This document shows positions 58,504 through 64,000 of a stretch of 64,000 nt of DNA, piece by piece. The position numbers and the translations under genes are program-made. The stretch comes from Nitrososphaerota archaeon (GTDB taxonomy: Archaea; Thermoproteota; Nitrososphaeria; Nitrososphaerales; JACPRH01): the NCBI GenBank assembly GCA_016190055.1, contig JACPRH010000041.1, forward strand, positions 23,437-87,436, written 5' to 3'. The first letter of the stretch is position 1. The number at the start of each line of letters is the position of its first letter. Under the pieces are notes generated by a model, which was not told the origin of the DNA, did no database searches, and was given only the letters and a program-made list of their open reading frames with translations.

Positions 58504-60723
58504 TTGAACCGTAATGTTGGAAAGTGCATGCCGCGTATTAACCCTCTTCGAAGTTTCGTATCTCAGCAGTACTATTATGTAGTCATGTTCTGCTTTGTCA
58601 TAACACTCTTGCTGGGCCTCTTTCTACCAGCAGTAGCATATGCAGCACCGCAATCTACATCTGAGAAGGATTGGCAGTATGTTAATGCTAATAGCTGGGC
58701 ATGGAACTATAGTCCTGAGACGCAGATCAACAAGAATAATGTGGATCAACTTGAAGTAAAATGGGTCTTTCCAATCCAAGGTATTGCTACAGCTCCTACG
58801 GCGCTGCAGTCTCTCAAGCTGCCTGAAGGCTCGACGACGCCTCCGATTGTAGTAAACGGAAAGGTTTTCGTCACTACACAGTACCAGCGGACTTACGCTA
58901 TTGACGCCAAGACCGGAAAACAGTTGTGGGTTCATGACTATATTATTAACACAAGTGATGTTGAGAGTCAGCTTCCTGTTAGCTTCGACGGTTTTCTTCC
59001 AGGCTTCGGCGTTCTCATCACCCATATGCATGGTATCCGATACTGGGAGGGCGGAAATTCACTAATAATATCGGGACTAGCATGCGACTTCTACGGCGTA
59101 GATATCAATACAGGTCAAACCTCCTTCTGGGTGAAAGACCTATGCAAAGATATCCCGGGCAACCTTTACAAGATGAGACAAGGAGCAGTCAGCCAAACCA
59201 ACATAGGAACCTACGATAAAGGGCGTCAGTTCATAGCTGTTCTCCCTGGCGCTATGCACAGCTACGCCTACGGTGGAGACTTCCGCCACACCACCGTAGG
59301 AATAGATATGACCACTCACAACATCGTTTGGCGTATCTTCAGCTTCCCACCTCAAGATGTGCCTACCAAGGACTGGGCTCTACAGGAGTGCAGTGTAGGT
59401 TTCTTCGGAAATATCCCATGCAGTGATGTAGCAGCTAAGGCTCCTCAGAACCTAGTGTGGGACTGGGCTCAGATTGGACAAACACCAAGCATCTTCGGTG
59501 GAGTCACTGCTAACTGGGGTGAAATAGTGGTGGATGAAGACACAGGTTTAGTATACACTCAGACAGGAAATCAGGGACCGTACACATACATCGGCGCAAC
59601 ACCGGGGCCAAGACTCTACGGAAGCACAATCATGGCTATTGATGCAAACACAGGCAAGCGCATCTGGTGGCTACAGCCGTTCCCCAGGGATCCCTTTGAT
59701 TATGACTGTAATTGGAGCGGCATCTTAGCTGAAGTTAACGACCTAGGCAAGGTCTACATGAAGGGATGCAAGGAGGGAAGGTTGTTCGTTATAGACGCGC
59801 AGACCGGTAGACCTGATTATATGGTTGATTTAACAAATGAACAGTACCAGTGGGGCCAAATTACCAAGGCAGGAACACTTGAGCCTAACCAAGGCGGAGT
59901 CAAATACCATCTGAACGACCCGTTCAGCTACTACGACATGAGAGAGATGAAATCACCCGACAACAGCACCTACTGTGGAAGACCTTGTACAGTATATCCT
60001 GCTTGGAGCAACGGTCTCTTCGGTACAGACATGTCATATGATCCAGAGACGGGAACACTGTTTCACTACGCCGCGGCGCTGCAGACCAAAATTATAGAGT
60101 CCCCGCAGGCTGAGCTGGGTAAATCGGTCAGCATCACTAAGAATTATCCTATTAGTAATACTACGATTGTCGCTAGAGACGCAGCTACAGGTAAGGTGAA
60201 GTGGACCTACTTCTACAAGGCAGGTCAGCAACGTTCTCACTTGGTGATTACTCCTAACCTTGTCTTCTCTGCATTCACGGACGGTTTTCTAAGGTTCTTG
60301 GATAAAGATACCGGGAAGGAGCTTTACAAGATAAACCTAGCCTCGGATCTCCGGATAGGCGTTACTACAGGTCAAGATTCGGACGGCAACCAAGAGATTT
60401 TCACGGTAGCAGGTATAACAAGCAGCTGGGGCTCAAAGAACCCCGGCGTCGTAATCGCTGTGGGTCTCTCAGATCGAGCTGCCGCTGAATCTAGGACAAC
60501 TGTAGCCACAACCACGCAAAGCACCACCTCCACCACGACATCAACTAATGCTAGAACCAGCACCGCAAAAGCAACAATCACTACTGCTACAGCTGCACAA
60601 ACCGCGGCTACAACAGCATGGCCCGCCGTGTCCTTACCTTCCATGATAACATATGGTGCGATGGCAGTAGCTGTCACAGCAGTTACTATGATTGTAATAT
60701 TGGTGTTGAGGAAGCGCTCCTAA
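58504..60723 (+). CDS. PQQ-type quinoprotein dehydrogenase, membrane-anchored (second copy)
   Basis: The protein has 739 residues. TTG start (ATG at 58528 possible). A signal helix (VVMFCFVITLLLGLFLPAVAYA) leads a propeller with TYAIDAKTGKQLWVHDY, MAIDANTGKRIWWLQPF, LFVIDAQTGRPDYMV, VARDAATGKVKWTYFY and LDKDTGKELYKINL. The long Thr/Ser stalk and C-terminal helix (MITYGAMAVAVTAVTMIVILV) match the first copy. A likely alcohol/sugar dehydrogenase; cofactor and substrate are not certain from sequence. Confidence 0.82.
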   Translation: MNRNVGKCMPRINPLRSFVSQQYYYVVMFCFVITLLLGLFLPAVAYAAPQSTSEKDWQYVNANSWAWNYSPETQINKNNVDQLEVKWVFPIQGIATAPTALQSLKLPEGSTTPPIVVNGKVFVTTQYQRTYAIDAKTGKQLWVHDYIINTSDVESQLPVSFDGFLPGFGVLITHMHGIRYWEGGNSLIISGLACDFYGVDINTGQTSFWVKDLCKDIPGNLYKMRQGAVSQTNIGTYDKGRQFIAVLPGAMHSYAYGGDFRHTTVGIDMTTHNIVWRIFSFPPQDVPTKDWALQECSVGFFGNIPCSDVAAKAPQNLVWDWAQIGQTPSIFGGVTANWGEIVVDEDTGLVYTQTGNQGPYTYIGATPGPRLYGSTIMAIDANTGKRIWWLQPFPRDPFDYDCNWSGILAEVNDLGKVYMKGCKEGRLFVIDAQTGRPDYMVDLTNEQYQWGQITKAGTLEPNQGGVKYHLNDPFSYYDMREMKSPDNSTYCGRPCTVYPAWSNGLFGTDMSYDPETGTLFHYAAALQTKIIESPQAELGKSVSITKNYPISNTTIVARDAATGKVKWTYFYKAGQQRSHLVITPNLVFSAFTDGFLRFLDKDTGKELYKINLASDLRIGVTTGQDSDGNQEIFTVAGITSSWGSKNPGVVIAVGLSDRAAAESRTTVATTTQSTTSTTTSTNARTSTAKATITTATAAQTAATTAWPAVSLPSMITYGAMAVAVTAVTMIVILVLRKRS

Positions 60724-60836
60724 ACGCGGCTCCTCTTCCCTCCCTTTTCTTCCTTTTTTTGCTAGTTGTTATAGCAGGTTCTAGTCTCGGCGGCCTGAAA
60801 ATGTATAAGTATGACTGATTTGTGGGTGACTTAGCA

Positions 60837-61967
60837 ATGAAAGCCACTCTGCACGTAGCGTTAATTCTGGCGTTATCCTCTCTTCTTATTTTCAGCAACT
60901 TTGCGTCTGCACTTGAGTCATGCTACCATCCGACTGGGTGGTTCGCCTCTGAAGTGCTGCTAGACAAGCCTGGAGTGACGTATGATATTTCACGTATTCA
61001 GTCTGCTGCGAATGTCTCTGTTGTTCGATCCTCCATTCTGTATCGTTCGCATTATGATGATAGGGTCGCGGTCATACTTACTCCTCTTGAACTCTTTCAG
61101 GAGAAGGGCCTAGACCTCAGGCTGCAGCTGCCGACTAGAAACGTTTCGACTACCACTCAATCCATTATCTACAGTGAGAATGTATCCACTATCCGCGTGG
61201 CTGATCTTGAGTTGATGGGTGGAAAAACCGTTGGCTGGATACTTAACCTAGATTACCGCCCTGATCCTTCAGGAGGGCCGCCTGTTCAGGTCGCTAACAT
61301 CACTAAGGATAATCTAAAGCTCTCCATAATACCGCTTGTGAACGAGACTATGCCTGGATCTTACGTTGGCATCGAGGTTTCCAATACTACATCTTTAAGC
61401 AAGCAGGATCAGGCTGATTTCGCAAAGATCTTTGATGCGATAGGTTACCCTCAAAGCTTCGACACCTTCATCAGAGGCAAGCAGTTCAGCGTAGTTACTA
61501 CCATCACCTATGATTTGGCTACTGCTCTTGAAAAGAACTGGGGTGAAACTGAGTGGGGTGACGCTATGAAGACCGAGATCAAGTGGCTAACCAAAAACCA
61601 CGTGGTCAACGGGCTGGAAGACAAAGACCTTGACACGCTATCAGCCCTAGCTCCATACGCTTGGGGTGAACATAACTTCAAGGCCCGATGGTACAATAAC
61701 GGATGGATACTCGGTGTTACCGATGAGATGGTTCAGGCGAACTACACTCGAGAATACACTGGGCCAGCAAACTGCCAAGGCTTCCAATCCAGCAGCCTAC
61801 CACCAAACAATCTAGTGGACTTTAACACCGGCATGCAGCTTCAAGACGTATTCATGGGACAAGGCTTCACCGGCGCAGCAATACGAGCAGCTATAATAGG
61901 CGGCGCAATCATCGCAGTATCCGTTCTGCTCATCAGACGTAGAAAAGATAGACACAGCGACGGATAA
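60837..61967 (+). CDS. Secreted anchored protein after the second quinoprotein
   Basis: The ATG at 60837 (376 residues) starts a signal peptide (VALILALSSLLIFSNFASA). The exterior part has two cysteines (ESCYHPTGW and PANCQGF) and no motif I recognise. A C-terminal helix (AAIRAAIIGGAIIAVSVLLI) ends in RRRKDRH. It shares the anchoring plan of the quinoproteins and may be a partner. Confidence 0.65.
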   Translation: MKATLHVALILALSSLLIFSNFASALESCYHPTGWFASEVLLDKPGVTYDISRIQSAANVSVVRSSILYRSHYDDRVAVILTPLELFQEKGLDLRLQLPTRNVSTTTQSIIYSENVSTIRVADLELMGGKTVGWILNLDYRPDPSGGPPVQVANITKDNLKLSIIPLVNETMPGSYVGIEVSNTTSLSKQDQADFAKIFDAIGYPQSFDTFIRGKQFSVVTTITYDLATALEKNWGETEWGDAMKTEIKWLTKNHVVNGLEDKDLDTLSALAPYAWGEHNFKARWYNNGWILGVTDEMVQANYTREYTGPANCQGFQSSSLPPNNLVDFNTGMQLQDVFMGQGFTGAAIRAAIIGGAIIAVSVLLIRRRKDRHSDG

Positions 61968-62056
61968 ACGAAAAAAAGAAAAAATAAACCAAGTCGAGCA
62001 AGAAGTAGTCAAGTACCTACTTGTTAAGATAAAAAGTAGGTGAGAAAGAGGGTGTA

Positions 62057-62083
62057 GAATAGGGTGCTAAAAAAGCCCTATTC
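62057..62083. terminator. Bidirectional hairpin between convergent genes
   Basis: GAATAGGG...CCCTATTC (8-bp perfect arms, 11-nt loop with AAAAAA) lies between the ends of the 60837 gene and the leftward 62078 gene. Confidence 0.5.
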
Positions 62084-62389
62084 TTCGCCGCTGTCTTCTT
62101 TTTCTAGATCCAGTTCTGAGATTTGCTCGCTCTCTCTTTCAGAGGGTGGGATGTATCTGAAGGCTCTGTAACCGAGGTAGACCACAGCAATGCCGAGGAC
62201 TGCTACTCCCAGCTTTTGGAAGGGAGTCTCGCCGGTGGCTACTCCTAGCTCCTCCGGGCCTTGTTGAATTCGATAAGAGTATTCCTGCATTGTTGTTGCG
62301 AAGGCTATTATGGCGATACCAACTATTGCTAGAATTATCCCAAGAACTCTTAGTTGCTTTCTTCGGGGCGATAACTGCTGCTTCGACAA
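62078..62389 (-). CDS. Small two-helix membrane protein
   Basis: The protein has 103 residues. Two helices (about 13-33 and 55-73) and an acidic C-terminus (SELDLEKEDSGEE). The loop EYSYRIQQGPEELG would face outside. Upstream, ACATATATATCGG on the minus strand (62419-62431) is a TATA box. No family recognised. Confidence 0.55.
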   Translation of the reverse strand: MSKQQLSPRRKQLRVLGIILAIVGIAIIAFATTMQEYSYRIQQGPEELGVATGETPFQKLGVAVLGIAVVYLGYRAFRYIPPSERESEQISELDLEKEDSGEE

Positions 62390-62525
62390 TACGCTTCGAT
62401 AATGGTTTTTCTTGAGCCGATATATATGTTTTACCGGTGTACAAGATATGTGTGAAGGTGCTCTCGGCTGAAAATCAAGCGTTTGTTAAAAAGATCTGTT
62501 AATGTTAAAGTTAAAAATTTTCTTT

Positions 62526-62559
62526 CCAGCCCAGCGTAAGTTTTCCTTCGCTGGGCTGG
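62526..62559 (-). terminator. Strong hairpin terminator of the ABC exporter operon
   Basis: CCAGCCCAGCG...CGCTGGGCTGG forms an 11-bp perfect stem with a 12-nt loop. On the minus strand it lies 23 bp beyond the permease stop and is followed by AAAGAAAATTTTT. Confidence 0.6.
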
Positions 62560-62582
62560 AGTTTATCTGTCGTATCTATGGC

Positions 62583-63413
62583 TTAGACGTCTCTTCTTAT
62601 GAAGAGGACGAATGAGCCAATTAGTGGTACTAGTACCCAAGCTATCATGGCTGTGTAGAGGAACGGTAGGATTCCTGATGCTCCGAAGACCTTTACCATT
62701 GCGAGGCCGAGTTGACCTAGGGCGATTGGGTTTGCCATCATCTTGGGTGTCATTATGAGTGCGTATGTTGAGATTTGTCTGACTAGTTCTAGAGGGTTGG
62801 CTACTACGATGGGTATCATGTAGACTGGGTCGAAGGCCATTGTCACTATCATGCTGAGGAAGCCCATATCGATTAGGACTGCGAAGAGGAACCAGAAGAA
62901 CAGTGCGATACCGAGCGCCATGTTTCGATCTTTGCTTACGACCGATATCAGGAAGGCTAGTCCAAGCATTGCGGCTGTTAGGATGAATGCGATGCCTATG
63001 ACGTAGAAGTACTGGATTGTTGGCACCTCCATAATGATTAGTGCGGCTACACCCATACCTACCATGATGGCGGTGGCGACTGCTAGGAATATTCCTGTGA
63101 ATTTTCCTACGTAGATGTTGACTCTTGAGATTGGCTGGGCTAGGAGAAGCTCCATGGTGTGTCTGTCCCTCTCACCTACGATAGCTGCGGAGCCGATTGG
63201 CAGCGCGATTAAGGGTAGGAACGGGAAGACTACTTGGGTGGTTCCTGAGATGAGTGTCTCTATTCCTGGCGCCATCATGCCGAGCGCATACGCCACTACG
63301 AACGGTAGTCCAATGACGAGGAAGAAGGAGATGACTGTGAAAGATATTAGCCATCTGCTTCGGATGGAGTCTTTGAACTCCTTTGTTATGATTGCTAGAA
63401 CGCGTGGTGCCAT
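62583..63413 (-). CDS. ABC-2 type transporter permease
   Basis: The protein has 276 residues with six membrane helices. The start ITKEFKDSIRSRWLISF and the loop VGERDRHTMELLLAQPISRVNIYVGKF are typical of ABC-2/NatB-like permeases. It starts 3 bp after the ATPase gene, forming an exporter. Substrate unknown (drug, lipid or glycan). Confidence 0.85.
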   Translation of the reverse strand: MAPRVLAIITKEFKDSIRSRWLISFTVISFFLVIGLPFVVAYALGMMAPGIETLISGTTQVVFPFLPLIALPIGSAAIVGERDRHTMELLLAQPISRVNIYVGKFTGIFLAVATAIMVGMGVAALIIMEVPTIQYFYVIGIAFILTAAMLGLAFLISVVSKDRNMALGIALFFWFLFAVLIDMGFLSMIVTMAFDPVYMIPIVVANPLELVRQISTYALIMTPKMMANPIALGQLGLAMVKVFGASGILPFLYTAMIAWVLVPLIGSFVLFIRRDV

Positions 63414-63416
63414 TTC

Positions 63417-64000
63417 TTATGGCGCCTCCGTTGCCTTCATGAACGCAACCTCAAGGCTAGGCTCGTCTACTCTGAAGTTAGTGGGTGTGAAGCCTGCCAC
63501 ATCTAATGCCTTTAACAATTCGAATTTGTCTCCATGCTCGCAGGCTACAACTATTTGTCCCTTGTGTATCTCTGCGTCTTTGAAGCCTGCCTTCTCAACC
63601 GCATGCAGCATGTTCTGAGCATCATATGCGCCAACATCTATGAGTAGGTGTTCACGCAAATCTGCCTTGCTCATAAAATCATCTACTAAGCCGGATCCGA
63701 CAAGTTTTCCTCGGTTAATTACCAGAACGTTGCCCTTGAACAACCTGATCTCGTGAGCTTCTCTCAACAGGTGTGTTGATACAATAACGCTCTTGCCTCT
63801 GCCGAGAAGTTCGCCGAGTAGCTCTCTAAATCTCAGCTGTCCTTGCACGTCAAGTTGTGACGTTGGTTCATCAAGTATCAGGATTGGTGGATCTGAAAGC
63901 TGCGAAATTCCGAGCATAAGTCTCTGTTTCATACCGCCTGATAATGCTCGGGCCTTTCGATCTCGGAAGCGCACCAGCTTGATGTCCTTCAGAGTCTCAA
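63417..64000 (-). CDS. ABC transporter ATPase, C-terminal part (partial)
   Basis: The frame continues beyond the window end, so the Walker A motif is not seen. Visible are the signature ALSGGMKQRL, Walker B LILDEPTSQLD with the D-loop, and the switch histidine in IVSTHLL. The last 80 residues (ALDVAGFTPTNFRVDEPSLEVAFMKATEA) are the usual end of ABC-2 exporter ATPases. It pairs with the permease 3 bp downstream. Confidence 0.9.
   Translation of the reverse strand, partial: ETLKDIKLVRFRDRKARALSGGMKQRLMLGISQLSDPPILILDEPTSQLDVQGQLRFRELLGELLGRGKSVIVSTHLLREAHEIRLFKGNVLVINRGKLVGSGLVDDFMSKADLREHLLIDVGAYDAQNMLHAVEKAGFKDAEIHKGQIVVACEHGDKFELLKALDVAGFTPTNFRVDEPSLEVAFMKATEAP

Overview
The window is archaeal chromosome carrying an integrated mobile element. 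The archaeal signs are a TFIIB-type initiation factor (TFB), TATA boxes about 25-40 bp upstream of genes, many TTG/GTG starts, an RPA-like OB-fold protein, a MraY-like GT4 transferase, a TnpB gene, and a tRNA-Val that only folds properly if a short intron is removed. The gene mix (membrane-anchored PQQ-type quinoproteins, a Cys-type CcmE with CcmF and CcmH, and a PrimPol/SF3 element with an archaeal tyrosine integrase) suggests a heterotrophic member of the Nitrososphaerota (Thaumarchaeota) or a close relative. That placement is inference.

Chromosome, left part (1-24343). A compact histidine operon runs hisD(end)-HAD phosphatase-hisB-hisH-hisA-hisF-hisI. After it come an OB-fold protein, a small metal-binding protein, and a glycan-biosynthesis region (5463-14875) with a GT4 transferase, acetyltransferase, Gfo/Idh/MocA dehydrogenase, nucleotide-sugar-dehydrogenase-like protein, DUF354 protein, GT2 transferase and aldo-keto reductase. 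A TnpB (IS200/IS605-type) insertion interrupts this region. Then follow an HTH regulator with a Cys-rich C-terminus, TFB, several secreted or membrane-anchored proteins, and a cytochrome c maturation cluster (ccmE-ccmF-ccmH with an upstream membrane protein), ending at tRNA-Val(TAC).

Integrated element (24332-50510, about 26.2 kb). It is bounded by a 14-bp direct repeat: one copy is the 3' end of tRNA-Val plus 2 bp, the other lies 58 bp upstream of an intact tyrosine integrase gene. From left to right it holds: a secreted protein; a divergent cassette of HD phosphohydrolase + winged helix facing a phosphoribosyltransferase-like protein; a serine recombinase; a 620-bp non-coding region with a Z-DNA-prone (CG)n tract and at least eleven GCGGA repeats; a rightward operon with two winged-helix proteins, an orphan ParB with a C-terminal zinc ribbon, and four very small proteins; a long leftward replication operon (AbrB-like protein, zinc-ribbon proteins, PrimPol, SF3 helicase, HTH/zinc-ribbon protein); a gene with freshly amplified 66-bp repeats; a surface or virion-like block of secreted proteins; a two-gene subtilisin-like protease + PD-(D/E)XK nuclease unit; decayed ORFs; a four-helix membrane protein; and the integrase. 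No conjugation ATPase, packaging ATPase or recognisable major capsid protein is visible. It is best called an integrative plasmid or provirus of undetermined class.

Chromosome, right part (50511-64000). This holds an MFS drug exporter, a HELIH zincin-like protein, a Tat-exported solute-binding protein with a membrane-anchored partner, a cluster with two PQQ-type quinoprotein dehydrogenases and anchored secreted proteins, a small membrane protein, and an ABC-2 exporter whose ATPase gene runs off the window end. The quinoproteins probably work outside the membrane and may pass electrons to cytochromes matured by the Ccm proteins encoded about 32 kb away.
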